Shown here in pieces: positions 18,254 through 27,596 of a DNA stretch of 60,533 bases (the stretch's first letter is position 1; each line of letters starts with the position of its first letter). A program made the position numbers and the translations under genes. Below the pieces are notes generated by a model, which was not told the DNA's origin, did no database searches, and was given only the letters and a program-made list of their open reading frames with translations. Source of the DNA: Hyphomicrobiales bacterium (GTDB taxonomy: Bacteria > Pseudomonadota > Alphaproteobacteria > Rhizobiales > Rhizobiaceae). Location of the stretch: assembly GCA_003963455.1 (NCBI GenBank), contig RXJA01000243.1, positions 1 through 60,533 on the forward strand, read 5' to 3'.

Positions 18254-19855
18254 ATGCCCATCTTCCGGCTCTTCCGCATCACGTTAGAAGCGCTCCGCTT
18301 CATGTGGGATGGCGCCTTGGGCCGACTTGGCCTGTCCCGGTCGGTTCCGCACGCGCCCGAGCGGCTGCGCCTTAGCCTTGAGCGGCTGGGCACAACGTTC
18401 ATAAAACTCGGCCAGGCGCTGAGCATGCGTCGCGATGTGCTCCCCGATGCCTACATTGAGGCCCTCCAGGCTCTGCAGGATCACGTGGCGCCGTTCCCAA
18501 CCAAGGATGCAATTGCGGAGATCGAACGCGGCCTGGGTCGTCCCGTCGACGAGTTGTTTGCCAAATTCGATGCCGCCCCTCTCGCTGCGGCGTCCATCGC
18601 GCAAGTCCATACGGCACGCCTCCACGACGGACGGGACGTCATCGTCAAGGTTCGCCGCGCCGGCATCAAGCAGAAGATCGACCGGGATATGCGCGCCCTC
18701 ACAATGCTGACGCACATCGCCCTCATGTTCTTGCCAAGACTGCGGCATTATCAACCCCTAAGAATCATCGATGAGATTTGGAGCAACCTCTCCAAGGAGA
18801 TCGATTTCCGCCGGGAAGCGCAGAACATTAGGCGGTTTGCGGTGGCCTTCGCCGAATGGCCAACCCTAGTCGTTCCGCGTGTCGTAGACGACCTCGTCAG
18901 TGAGAGCGTAATTGTCCAGGAGCGCAGCGGTGGATTGCGGATCGATGATCCGGCGGTGAAGGCGATCGGTCCGCAGCTCGCGCGGGATTTCGTCGATGCG
19001 TATCTGCACCAGATTTTCGTTTTGGGCGTCTTCCACGGAGACCCGCATCCTGGCAATCTCTTCGTCACCCAGGATGAACGAATTTGCTTTCATGATTTCG
19101 GCCTGGTCGGGTTCCTCGATCGAGCGTCGCGCCGCAAGCTTGCCGCGTTCACCATCGCCTTCATTCGTCAGGACGCCGACTGGCTCCTCGACGCGGCCAT
19201 CGATCTTGGCGTGCTGGGTGGCGAAATGGACAGAGGCGAATTCCGGCGCGGGCTGGCGGAGATCATTGCCGACTATGCCGCGTTACCGCTCAAGGACTGG
19301 TCTCTCGCCGACGCTTTTTTGCAGGTGACGCGACTGGGACGCGCTCAGAACGTATTCGTACCTCTCGACCTGCTCATCCTGATGCGCGCCATGTTTCTCG
19401 CCGAACACGCCGTCCGCATTCTCGACCCCGATTTCCAGCTATTGGAAAACCTGCAGTCCAAAGGCCCTGAGGCGCTCAAAGGCGCGATGGAGCAAACCGA
19501 CTGGACGGGCGCGCTCGACCGGCTGAAACTCGACGCTATCGCGGCGGCAAACGACCTGCCGGCGGTGATCAGGTCATGGACCCGGCAACTGGTGCAAGAG
19601 GGCGGTGGTCTAGGCCTGAGCTTGCACGTGCGCGAGCTGAAGGGATTGAACGAGCACATTGATCGCGGTAGCAACCGGCTCGCGCTTGGGCTGGTCGCGC
19701 TGGGCCTCTATATTGCCGGCTCTCTGCTCATGCAACACAGCATAGGGCCACGTATTTTCGGTGACATGCCCGCTCTGGCTGCATTCGCCTACATCCTGGC
19801 GCTCTGGTTCACCTTTAGACTTGTCCGTGGGATTGCCAGGTCCGGCAAGCTTTGA
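18254..19855 (+). CDS. ABC1/AarF (UbiB-like) atypical kinase
   Basis: A 533-residue protein kinase-like ATPase. Recognisable motifs are the KxGQ region TFIKLGQALSMRRDVLP (about residue 53), AAASIAQVHTARL with the Ala-rich loop, VFHGDPHPGNLFV, and CFHDFGLVG (the DFG equivalent). Two C-terminal hydrophobic helices anchor it in the membrane. UbiB kinases support ubiquinone synthesis; this copy stands away from other ubi genes, so it could be a stress-linked paralogue acting on quinones or lipids. TTG 18251 directly precedes ATG 18254; the ATG is preferred. Confidence 0.85.
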   Translation: MPIFRLFRITLEALRFMWDGALGRLGLSRSVPHAPERLRLSLERLGTTFIKLGQALSMRRDVLPDAYIEALQALQDHVAPFPTKDAIAEIERGLGRPVDELFAKFDAAPLAAASIAQVHTARLHDGRDVIVKVRRAGIKQKIDRDMRALTMLTHIALMFLPRLRHYQPLRIIDEIWSNLSKEIDFRREAQNIRRFAVAFAEWPTLVVPRVVDDLVSESVIVQERSGGLRIDDPAVKAIGPQLARDFVDAYLHQIFVLGVFHGDPHPGNLFVTQDERICFHDFGLVGFLDRASRRKLAAFTIAFIRQDADWLLDAAIDLGVLGGEMDRGEFRRGLAEIIADYAALPLKDWSLADAFLQVTRLGRAQNVFVPLDLLILMRAMFLAEHAVRILDPDFQLLENLQSKGPEALKGAMEQTDWTGALDRLKLDAIAAANDLPAVIRSWTRQLVQEGGGLGLSLHVRELKGLNEHIDRGSNRLALGLVALGLYIAGSLLMQHSIGPRIFGDMPALAAFAYILALWFTFRLVRGIARSGKL

Positions 19856-20225
19856 AGCGACGGCGCCCGTGTCAGGTCATCCCTGCGCAGGCTTCCTCCA
19901 TCCGAGCATGAAGGCCGCCACCGTTTGCGAATGCGACCTTTGGACCATTCGATGTCGGGTCAAGCATCGAAAATACTTTCCGATACTTTCCGCCCAGAGT
20001 GGCTGAGTAGCGGCCCCTCAGCATCGGCACGCCTACTTTGTCGCCGAGGGTGACTGGCGCGCGCCGTCCGATGCCCAAGCAAAGCTCTGGCTGGCCGAAC
20101 TCTGCGTGAACGTTCCGGAGGCCTAGGGAGCGCGGTCTCAGCGTGCGGCCTGGCTTGATCCGCATCAATGACCGACGGTGGCAGTGGCGGGATGCTGTTG
20201 AACGATTATTGAAGCGGAACGGCTC
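19856..20225. other. Intergenic region with one regulatory box
   Basis: 370 bp without a convincing gene; it contains the FNR-type box at 20155-20168. Confidence 0.45.
20155..20168. promoter_or_regulatory. FNR/FixK-type box of the first Bax-inhibitor gene
   Basis: TTGATCCGCATCAA is a perfect palindrome centred 64.5 bp before the GTG start at 20226. Confidence 0.72.
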
Positions 20226-20936
20226 GTGGGCAACGATCTCAGAGATCCGGATTTACGTGGGTACCTCTCCGATGGTGTTGATCCCGGCCTGCGAGCGTAC
20301 ATGCTCAAGGTCTGCGACTTCATGGCGGGCGGCTTGGCGGTGAGTGGAGCAACAAGCTATCTGGCAACATCGATAAGCCTCTACCGGCAACTCGCAGCAA
20401 CGTCGCTGATCTGGCTGATAATGATGGCGCCGCTTTTACTTGTCTTCTTCCTCAGCTCGCGAATCCACAGAATGAGCCTCGCCGCCGCGCAATTGGCCTT
20501 CTGGTCCTATGCTGTGCTCATGGGCCTATCCCTTTCGGGAATATTCCTCGTCTATTCGGGTGCGAGCGTCGCGAAGACCTTCTTCATCACTGCTGCGACC
20601 TTCAGCGCGATGGGTCTCTATGGCTACAAGACCACGCGCGATCTGACACGCGTGGGGGTGTTCCTGTTCATGGGCCTGATCGGCATCATTCTTGCCAGTC
20701 TCGTCAATTTGCTGCTGGCGTCTCCCGCGTTGGAAACAGTGTTCTCCTTCATTGGCGTGATACTATTCGTGGCGCTCACTGCCTATGATACGCAACGCAT
20801 CAAGGTGATCTACGCATCGGGCGATCCGAGCCAGAGCATGTCGAAGAAAGCGCTGTTCGGCGCGCTGATGCTGTATCTCGATTTCATCAACCTGTTCCTC
20901 ATGCTGTTGCTATTCACCAGGGATCGACGCGAATGA
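20226..20936 (+). CDS. Bax inhibitor-1 family membrane protein (copy 1)
   Basis: A 236-residue integral membrane protein with seven hydrophobic segments. Family features are VDPGLRAYMLKVCDFMAGGLAVSG, RMSLAAAQLAFWSYAVLMGLSLSGIF, MGLYGYKTTRDLTRVGVFLFMGLIGI, and the C-terminal AYDTQRIKVIY aspartate motif. Members (YccA/YbhL type) modulate FtsH or act as calcium/proton leak channels. A GTG start is used because the family begins close to it. The next gene is a homologue. The neighbouring FtsH gene makes a link to FtsH control plausible but unproven. Confidence 0.88.
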   Translation: MGNDLRDPDLRGYLSDGVDPGLRAYMLKVCDFMAGGLAVSGATSYLATSISLYRQLAATSLIWLIMMAPLLLVFFLSSRIHRMSLAAAQLAFWSYAVLMGLSLSGIFLVYSGASVAKTFFITAATFSAMGLYGYKTTRDLTRVGVFLFMGLIGIILASLVNLLLASPALETVFSFIGVILFVALTAYDTQRIKVIYASGDPSQSMSKKALFGALMLYLDFINLFLMLLLFTRDRRE

Positions 20937-20940
20937 CGCT

Positions 20941-20985
20941 CACGAGGACCGCCCCTGCCGCTCAATCTGGTGGGCGGTTTTCGTG
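20941..20985. terminator. Hairpin after first Bax-inhibitor gene
   Basis: Arms CACGAGGACCGCCC and GGGCGGTTTTCGTG form 14 pairs, two of them G-U, around a 17-base loop. Confidence 0.5.
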
Positions 20986-21097
20986 GCGCCGCCTCCAATC
21001 GCTTCACCTGTGTCCGATCGGTTGCCGCTTGGAGGGAAGGAACCGGACAAGCTCCGTCCGGAAGTTTTCCAACGTGCGCGACAGCATCGAATGCACA

Positions 21098-21111
21098 TTG
21101 ATTGAAATCAA
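21098..21111. promoter_or_regulatory. FNR/FixK-type box of the second Bax-inhibitor gene
   Basis: TTGATTGAAATCAA is a perfect TTGAT-N4-ATCAA palindrome about 115 bp upstream of ATG 21219. Its presence shows that the two homologues have separate promoters. Confidence 0.7.
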
Positions 21112-21218
21112 AGCCAGCCGGCGCGTGGTTCCTTAGAGTGCAGACAGTTCCAGTTCGGAACGAGCGGTCAAGCCGCGCACAACCCGAAACTCTCGGCCTC
21201 ATGCGAAGGAGATGCATC

Positions 21219-21935
21219 ATGGTCGACCAACATGCCTCCCACGCCACAGCTCCCACCGCTGTCGAACGACCGGTAATCGACGCGGGTCTCCGCGCCTATA
21301 TGCTGCGCGTTTACAATTACATGGCCGGCGGACTCCTTCTGACCGGAGTTGTTGCCTACGGCGCGGCCGCGAGTGGCTTTTATCAAGCTATCGTTGGCAC
21401 GGTCTTCTTTTGGATCGTGCTGCTGGCCCCCTTGGCTCTCGTTATGCTCTTGAGTTTCCGCGTCGAGCGTATGAGCCTGGGCGCAGCACAGCTGACCTTC
21501 TGGGGCTATGCTGGACTCGTGGGTCTGTCGCTCTCCGGCATCTTTCTCATATACACCGGTGCGAGCGTTGCACGGGTATTCTTCATGGCCGCCGCAACCT
21601 TTGGCGCGATGAGTCTTTACGGCTACACGACACGGAGCGACCTCTCCCGCTTCGGCTCTTTCCTGTTCATGGGGCTGATCGGCATCGTCATCGCTAGCCT
21701 CGTGAATATCTTCCTCGCCTCTTCAGCGCTGCAGTTCGCGATCTCGATTATTGGTGTCCTCGTCTTCATCGGTCTCACCGCCTGGGACACGCAGCGGATC
21801 AAGGAAATCTATATCGAGGGCGAGGATGCGGCGGTTGCCGGAAAAAAAGCAATCATGGGCGCGCTGGGGTTGTACCTCGACTTCCTCAACCTTTTCCTTC
21901 TGTTGATGCAGCTCTTTGGCGATCGGCGCCGCTAA
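21219..21935 (+). CDS. Bax inhibitor-1 family membrane protein (copy 2)
   Basis: A 238-residue paralogue of the gene just upstream, sharing DAGLRAYMLRVYNYMAGGLLLTG, RMSLGAAQLTFWGYAGLVGLSLSGIF, MSLYGYTTRSDLSRFGSFLFMG and the C-terminal AWDTQRIKEIY. It has seven hydrophobic helices. ATG 21219 was chosen because of the GAAGGAG just upstream and because residues before it do not fit the family. The His-containing N-terminus (DQHASHATAPTAVE) is longer than in copy 1. The role is presumably similar, in membrane protein quality control or ion leak. Confidence 0.9.
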   Translation: MVDQHASHATAPTAVERPVIDAGLRAYMLRVYNYMAGGLLLTGVVAYGAAASGFYQAIVGTVFFWIVLLAPLALVMLLSFRVERMSLGAAQLTFWGYAGLVGLSLSGIFLIYTGASVARVFFMAAATFGAMSLYGYTTRSDLSRFGSFLFMGLIGIVIASLVNIFLASSALQFAISIIGVLVFIGLTAWDTQRIKEIYIEGEDAAVAGKKAIMGALGLYLDFLNLFLLLMQLFGDRRR

Positions 21936-22108
21936 TGGTCGAGAGTTGACGCCGCCCGCGACAAACATACGGACCTCAGTCGCGGCGGGCGCGGGATGAT
22001 TTTGACGAGGCGGTTGTAGCAAGCATCCACTGGGTCGACTAGTTGCCTTCGCAATCTGACGAACCCGATCGAAGCGTCCCGGAATCGATACTGCAAAGGA
22101 GTTGCGTG

Positions 22109-22480
22109 ATGACTTGGCTTGGTAACAATTGGATTTGGATCGTATTCGCCTTCGGCATGTTCGCCATGCACTTTTTCGGGCATCGGCACGGACATGGCTC
22201 CGCTCATGGCAACCGGCACGATCATGATCCCGCAGTCCCGGCCGATCGATTGGACCGACAGAAAGAAGGCGAGGCTTCCGGCGCTTCGGGATTGGCGGCC
22301 CATCCTCACACCTCACTGGGCGACAACGCTAACGCGGCCCGTCGTAGCTCCATTGTTCCTCAAATCGCGCACGATCACGATACTGCGTCCGGCTCTGCAT
22401 CGGCGCCGACGGCAGAGCACGCTACACATGATGGCGAGGCGCAGCCTACCGGAGATCGGCGGCATCACCATCATTGTTGA
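22109..22480 (+). CDS. His-rich membrane-anchored protein
   Basis: A 123-residue protein: one hydrophobic N-terminal segment (WLGNNWIWIVFAFGMFAMHFFG), then a hydrophilic chain with HRHGHGSAHGNRHDHD, scattered His and the terminal RRHHHHC. ATG 22109 has a strong AAAGGAG seven bases upstream, which sets the start. About 20 His residues suggest metal binding at the cytoplasmic or periplasmic face. It resembles DUF2933-type proteins in layout but lacks the typical second helix. It lies 173 bp after the second Bax-inhibitor gene. Confidence 0.65.
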   Translation: MTWLGNNWIWIVFAFGMFAMHFFGHRHGHGSAHGNRHDHDPAVPADRLDRQKEGEASGASGLAAHPHTSLGDNANAARRSSIVPQIAHDHDTASGSASAPTAEHATHDGEAQPTGDRRHHHHC

Positions 22481-22824
22481 ATTGTCAGCAACCCAATCCG
22501 TGGCAACCATCGATCCACAAGCCCGCAATAGTCTGGTGGCGGGCATCGCCGGCGAGCACAACGTTGCCCGGCGGGCAGCGCGGATCTTGCGAATAGCTAT
22601 TTGATCCAAGCAAGCTTCGGCGTGCCGCAGGTCGCCGGACCTCGATTTCGTTTTTCACCGATCGCGTGGCGCGCAAGGGGATCTGCACGACATCCCGAGT
22701 CTTCGGCAGCGGAGACCACGCTAGCCCGGGTTTCACTTTGAGGATCCCCATCACGGCTTGACCAGATCGGATCGTTATAATTGTATTCGGTTTTCCGGAA
22801 TGAGCACTGGCATGGACCCGCGAA
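22481..22824. other. Intergenic region
   Basis: About 340 bp with no supported gene and no regulatory site recognised. Confidence 0.4.
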
Positions 22825-24261
22825 TTGTCCGAAGTCTCGTATTTCGAAATCGGCAGTTTCTGGACACTGTCCTACCTTCTTTTGGAGTGGTCGATCCGTA
22901 TCATCATGTTGGTGATCGTACCATTTCGTCGCTCACCCGACGCCGCAAAGGGTTGGCTGCTTTTGGTCTTCTTTTTGCCGATTCCAGCCCTTGTCTTATA
23001 TATTCTTATTGGGAGACCGCGCTATCCAAGGTGGCGTCGCATGCGCTTCGCCCGATTGCGCGCAATTCTCAGGGGGGCGACCCACCAGCTCTCTCGCCTA
23101 CAAGCCTGTCGACCGCCCGTCCTCCCGAGCAATTTGGCTCAAGCCGCTACCTTGATTCAGAATCTTGGCCAATTCCCCACGCTGGCCGGCAATAATGCAG
23201 AACTTCTCAGCGATTACAACGGGCTTATCGACCGCCTCATAGCGGATATTGATGAAGCCCAGGATCACGTTCATCTGGTAGTCTACATTTTTGCAGACGA
23301 TGATACCGGCAAGAGAGTGACCGAAGCTCTCGTTGGGGCTGTAAGGCGAGGCGTCACGTGTCGAGTCTTGATCGACGCTCTCGGTTCGCGTCAGTGGGCG
23401 CGCCGCGTTCTTGAGGCTCTTACTGCCGGGGGCGTAACCGCTCACTTGGTGCTGCCACTCGGACTGATAGGTCGTAGAGCTGCGCGAGCCGATCTGCGCA
23501 ATCACAGGAAAATCTTCGTGATTGACAGCCGGATTGGTTACGCCGGCTCCCAGAACATCCTCGATGCCAACACGACAAACGAGGAACTTGTCGCGCGCGT
23601 GACCGGTCCCGTCGTCCTTGAGTTGCAAGCGGTGTTCGCTGCTGACTGGTTCTTGGAAACCGAACAGGTGCTCGATATTGCGGATCTCTTTCCCCACCAC
23701 CATCCCGGGGCTGGCATGGTCGCACAAGTCCTGCCAAGTGGACCCGATTACCCGACGGCTGGGGTGGCTAATCTGATAGTGGGACTCATTCACGGCGCGC
23801 GGGAGCGGGTAGTGATTACTACCCCATATTTCATCCCTGATGAGGCTTTACTACGGGCGCTGCAGACAGCCGTGTTGCGCGGTGTCGAGGTCCATCTGGT
23901 GCTATCGCGCTCGCTGGATCAAATCTTGGTTGGGTTCGCGCAGCGCTCCTATTATGAGGAACTTTTGGAGGCCGGCATCCAAATTCATCTCTATCGGAGT
24001 CACCTGTTACATGCGAAACACTTCAGCATCGACGGCGAGATTACGCAGATTGGGTCGAGTAACGTCGATATTCGCTCGTTCCTGCTGAACGCCGAGGTCA
24101 GTTTGATCCTTTACGACAAGGAAGTGACGGCCCGCCTTCGCTTGGAGCAGGAGCGCTATTTTGCAAGCAGCGATTTGCTGACGCTTACGCTGTGGCGGGA
24201 CCGATTCGTCGGTATCAAGGTGTGCGAGAATCTGGCGCGCTTGATGAGTCCACTCTTGTGA
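22825..24261 (+). CDS. Cardiolipin synthase (PLD superfamily)
   Basis: It condenses phosphatidylglycerol into cardiolipin. The 478-aa protein has two N-terminal membrane helices (PLD nuclease N-domain, SPDAAKGWLLLVFFLPIPALVLYILIG) and two PLD HKD motifs: NHRKIFVIDSRIGYAGSQNI and HAKHFSIDGEITQIGSSNVD. The second has HxK and GSxN as usual. The only in-frame start near the conserved N-terminus is TTG 22825, with no obvious ribosome site, so the start is weakly supported. With cfa it adds a second phospholipid-remodelling enzyme to the island. Confidence 0.88.
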   Translation: MSEVSYFEIGSFWTLSYLLLEWSIRIIMLVIVPFRRSPDAAKGWLLLVFFLPIPALVLYILIGRPRYPRWRRMRFARLRAILRGATHQLSRLQACRPPVLPSNLAQAATLIQNLGQFPTLAGNNAELLSDYNGLIDRLIADIDEAQDHVHLVVYIFADDDTGKRVTEALVGAVRRGVTCRVLIDALGSRQWARRVLEALTAGGVTAHLVLPLGLIGRRAARADLRNHRKIFVIDSRIGYAGSQNILDANTTNEELVARVTGPVVLELQAVFAADWFLETEQVLDIADLFPHHHPGAGMVAQVLPSGPDYPTAGVANLIVGLIHGARERVVITTPYFIPDEALLRALQTAVLRGVEVHLVLSRSLDQILVGFAQRSYYEELLEAGIQIHLYRSHLLHAKHFSIDGEITQIGSSNVDIRSFLLNAEVSLILYDKEVTARLRLEQERYFASSDLLTLTLWRDRFVGIKVCENLARLMSPLL

Positions 24262-24427
24262 ACAGAACTCGGTGGAATTTATGCGGCGTAACGATCTGGC
24301 TCTCTGCATTCAAGATCGCCAATGGTTGGCTCAACCCTGGTGGACTCTTTCGGCGGTAATTCAATCGGTTTGCGCTGGGAATAAATATTGCCACACTGTG
24401 CCTGGATTCGCCGTCAGCGAGGTCCGG

Positions 24428-25126
24428 TTAGTTCTGTCGATCACGACTGGAGAAGGAGACGGCGTTGTGCCAGCGCCGATCGATCCGGAAGATCATGACG
24501 ACGAGATAGAGCGACATCAGGGCACCCCCAAAGCAAAACACCGATATGTAGGCGAAACGGAAAAATAAGTAGGTGACGGCTGCCGTGATCGCCACGAGCA
24601 CTCCGAAGATTCTGATCTCGCCGCGGGTCGAGAGAAGGAGCGGAAGGATGATGAGCGCAAGATAGATCGAGTAGGTAAGTTCACGAGCGAATAAGAAATC
24701 AAACAGTTCGACCCCACCATACACGACCGCTGCATCGAGGAACCGCACGCTGAGCCAGCTGCCATGGACGAGATAGGGAAGATACTGGCCGGCGCCGAGG
24801 ACGGCACCGGCGATCGCGAAGACGAGGTAGAGCGGTTTTCGGCGCGCAGGTTCCAGGAAATAACTCGAGAACGGCACCCATATCGGCCAAGCCAGCCACG
24901 AGAAGAACATGTAGCCGATAGAGTAGCGCTTGACGAGATCGAGATCGCCGCTCGCGCCGCTGATCCACACGAACCCCTCCAAGAGCTGTTGCGCGCCAAA
25001 CAGCGAAGGCAGCGCGCAGATCGGCATGTAGCGGCGGTCTGTACGATAGGCCCTCTGGACGCTGAGGGCGCCTGACGGAAGCAGTAGGGCGGCCGCCGTA
25101 AAGCTCGCCTCGGCCGAAAAGCACAT
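24428..25126 (-). CDS. DUF6629-family membrane protein
   Basis: A 232-residue integral membrane protein with seven helices starting MCFSAEASFTAAALLLPSGA, the signature of the DUF6629 family. LFGAQQLLEGFVWI and the polar C-terminal RIDRRWHN also fit. No biochemical function is known. It is transcribed opposite to its neighbours, between the cardiolipin synthase gene and the CBS gene, and no box lies directly before its start at 25126. Confidence 0.7.
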   Translation of the reverse strand: MCFSAEASFTAAALLLPSGALSVQRAYRTDRRYMPICALPSLFGAQQLLEGFVWISGASGDLDLVKRYSIGYMFFSWLAWPIWVPFSSYFLEPARRKPLYLVFAIAGAVLGAGQYLPYLVHGSWLSVRFLDAAVVYGGVELFDFLFARELTYSIYLALIILPLLLSTRGEIRIFGVLVAITAAVTYLFFRFAYISVFCFGGALMSLYLVVMIFRIDRRWHNAVSFSSRDRQN

Positions 25127-25303
25127 ACAAACCTCATCGCGGCGGATGCCGTTGCCGCAAGATTAGATTGACGAAGGAGGAGCTGTCCACAGATCGGTGT
25201 TAAACGTCGCACAAGCGGTTCGCTGCGACGACAGTTACAATCCCAATGGCCTGCTGCACTCCCGGTCGACATTGCATGCCGGATCGGCTGGCGCGAGCCA
25301 GTA

Positions 25304-25317
25304 TTGATTTGCCTCAA
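25304..25317. promoter_or_regulatory. FNR/FixK-type box of the CBS-BON gene
   Basis: TTGATTTGCCTCAA is centred 89.5 bp before the ATG at 25400. The half-site CTCAA is weaker than ATCAA. Confidence 0.6.
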
Positions 25318-25399
25318 AGGAGGTCGGGGGCAGCGACGCTACGATACGCCTGTTGGTGCTCGGGCGTCCGCTTGAACTGAGCTTACGGGGTGAAGGAAC

Positions 25400-26038
25400 A
25401 TGAAAGCAAAGGAAGTGATGACTGCAAATGTCGTTACGGTGTCACCTGACCACAGCATAAGACACGCCGCGATGATCATGCTCGATCATCGCATCAGTGG
25501 CATGCCTGTTGTCGATGATGATGGCCGCCTGGTCGGCATTGTGAGCGAAGGCGATTTCCTGCGCCGGTCGGAACTGGGCGCGTTGTCGCCGGCCGAGGCG
25601 CGCGGCTATGTGAAGGGCCATAGCTGGAAAGTGGCGGATCTGATGACTTCGAATGTCATCGTGGCCGACGAGGAAACCTCGATAGCTCGAATTGCTCTCC
25701 TGATGCAGGAGCACGGCATCAAGCGCATACCGGTGATGAGGGGACAACATCTGGTCGGTGTCGTCAGCCGTGCCGACCTTTTGCGCGCCGTGGTAGCGGC
25801 AAAATTCGACGACGACACGGCGGCGGGTGACGATGCGATCGGGCGCGCCATTCTTACGCGGTTGCGAGAGGACGCAGGCATCAAGGGAGAAGCGTTATCG
25901 CTCACGGTCAGCGATGGTCTGGTGCATTTTTCGGGCAGCGTCAGATCGCAGGCTGAACGGGATACCGTCCGCGTGGTTGCCGAGGGCGTCAGGGGTGTCA
26001 AAGGCGTGTTCGACCACCTAAACGTGGCGCATCCGTGA
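25400..26038 (+). CDS. CBS-pair and BON domain protein
   Basis: A 212-residue soluble protein. Two CBS domains (residues about 1-60 and 78-135) show MKAKEVMTANVVTVSPDHS, RISGMPVVDDDGRLVGIVSEGDFLRR and IKRIPVMRGQHLVGVVSRADLLRA. A C-terminal BON domain (about 150-210) has LTVSDGLVHFSGSV and GVRGVKGVFDHLNV. CBS pairs bind adenine nucleotides and sense energy charge; BON domains attach to membranes or phospholipid. It overlaps the following glucanase gene by 4 bp (GTGA), so the two are coupled. A role in energy or hypoxia sensing is an inference. Confidence 0.88.
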   Translation: MKAKEVMTANVVTVSPDHSIRHAAMIMLDHRISGMPVVDDDGRLVGIVSEGDFLRRSELGALSPAEARGYVKGHSWKVADLMTSNVIVADEETSIARIALLMQEHGIKRIPVMRGQHLVGVVSRADLLRAVVAAKFDDDTAAGDDAIGRAILTRLREDAGIKGEALSLTVSDGLVHFSGSVRSQAERDTVRVVAEGVRGVKGVFDHLNVAHP

Positions 26039-27423
26039 AAGCCGCCCGGGAGCCAACAGAGATGCGATCGCATGTTTCGGAAACCGACGATCCGGCGACC
26101 ACCTCTGCCATGCAAGACGATCTGGCAATATTGCAGCGGGAGACATTCGACTACTTCATCCATGAGGCGAACCCCGTCAACGGTCTCATACTGGACAAGA
26201 CCGAAGCGAACTGGCCTGCAAGCATCGCAGCCACGGGTCTTGCGCTGTCCTGCTATCCAGTGGGGGTCGAGCGCGGATTCATGAGTCGGAGCGCGGCTGT
26301 TGAACGCACTCTGGTTACACTGCGCTTCTTCTGGAATAGCCTGCAAGGCCCGGAGCCGGATGCCACAGGGTATCGCGGCTTTTATTACCACTTCCTGGAC
26401 ATGCAGACCGGCCGGAGGGCCTGGCAATGCGAGTTGTCGACCATCGACAGCACGCTCCTGCTGGCGGGCGCGCTGGCCGCGGGGCAGTATTTCGATGCCA
26501 GCACCGAGGCCGAAACCGAAATCCGCACCTTGGCGAACGCGCTCTATCGCCGGGCCGATTGGCGCTGGGCACAGAACGGGGGAGAAACTGTCACCCACGG
26601 TTGGACGCCGGAGCACGGATTCCTCAAATATCGCTGGGAAGGTTATGACGAGGCGCTCCTGCTCTATGTCCTGGGGCTCGGTTCACCCACACATCCCTTG
26701 CCGGAGAGCAGCTATGCGGCCTGGACCGCAACATTTCGATGGGAGCACTGTTACGGCTACGACTACCTCTATGCCGGGCCGCTATTCATCCATCAGCTCT
26801 CGCACGTATGGATCGATCTTCGAGGGTTGCAGGATGCCTTCATGCGCAGCAAGGGCAGTGATTACTTCGAGAACAGCCGTCGCGCCACCTTCATCCAGCA
26901 ACGCTACGCAATAGACAATCCGCGCCGTTTTGAAGGCTACGGCGAACATTGCTGGGGCATCACCGCAAGCGAGGGGCCGGGTCCCTCCACGCTCAAGGTG
27001 AACGGCATCGAACGCTGGTTCGAGGGCTATGTCGCGCGCGGTGTTCCCTATGGTCCTGACGATGGCACGCTTGCACCATGGGCCGTCGCCGCCTCCTTGC
27101 CCTTCGCGCCGGAGATCGTGCGGCCGACGGTCAGTTTCTGCATTCACCAGGCCAAGCTCAAAGCCGCCAACGCTTATGGCTTCAAGGCGGCCTTCAATCC
27201 GACGCATCCGGGAGCGTCCGACGATGCTTTTGGATGGTGGATTTCGCCTTGGCATTTTGGCCTCAACGAGGGCCCAGTCGTCCTGATGATCGAGAACGAA
27301 GCCAACGGCCTCTTGTGGCGGTTGATGCGCTCATGCCCGCATATCCGCAACGGCTTGCGACGGGCGGGATTTGAAGGTGGCTGGTTGAAGGAGCTCGATC
27401 AGGATTCGACGCCAGCTGCTTGA
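26035..27423 (+). CDS. Glucoamylase-domain protein (GH144-like glucanase)
   Basis: A 462-residue protein of the (alpha/alpha)6 glucoamylase-domain group (PF10091), which includes GH144 endo-beta-1,2-glucanases. Features are LQRETFDYFIHEANPVNGLILD, YRGFYYHFLDMQTGRRA, ELSTIDSTLLLAGALAA, WRWAQNGGETVTHGW, and GYGEHCWGITASEGP. No signal peptide is visible, so it is probably cytoplasmic; the substrate could be cyclic beta-1,2-glucan of alphaproteobacteria. The GTG start at 26035 overlaps the CBS gene stop. ATG 26062 is also in frame. Confidence 0.85.
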   Translation: MKAAREPTEMRSHVSETDDPATTSAMQDDLAILQRETFDYFIHEANPVNGLILDKTEANWPASIAATGLALSCYPVGVERGFMSRSAAVERTLVTLRFFWNSLQGPEPDATGYRGFYYHFLDMQTGRRAWQCELSTIDSTLLLAGALAAGQYFDASTEAETEIRTLANALYRRADWRWAQNGGETVTHGWTPEHGFLKYRWEGYDEALLLYVLGLGSPTHPLPESSYAAWTATFRWEHCYGYDYLYAGPLFIHQLSHVWIDLRGLQDAFMRSKGSDYFENSRRATFIQQRYAIDNPRRFEGYGEHCWGITASEGPGPSTLKVNGIERWFEGYVARGVPYGPDDGTLAPWAVAASLPFAPEIVRPTVSFCIHQAKLKAANAYGFKAAFNPTHPGASDDAFGWWISPWHFGLNEGPVVLMIENEANGLLWRLMRSCPHIRNGLRRAGFEGGWLKELDQDSTPAA

Positions 27424-27518
27424 TCGGCTTGGACCGAGGCAGAGCGTACTCGCTAAGACTCCTACACCGCGCGATCGGACTGCACCGATGGTCCGGTCGT
27501 ATCAAGGCAACTGCCGAT

Positions 27519-27532
27519 TTGATCCCTATCAA
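27519..27532. promoter_or_regulatory. FNR/FixK-type box of the SPW gene
   Basis: TTGATCCCTATCAA is a perfect palindrome centred 71.5 bp before GTG 27597. Confidence 0.7.
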
Positions 27533-27596
27533 AGACGCAACCTAGGAAAGCGCGGCTTAATGGTAAGGTTTAAAGTTCTCTGCGTGGGAGATCGAT

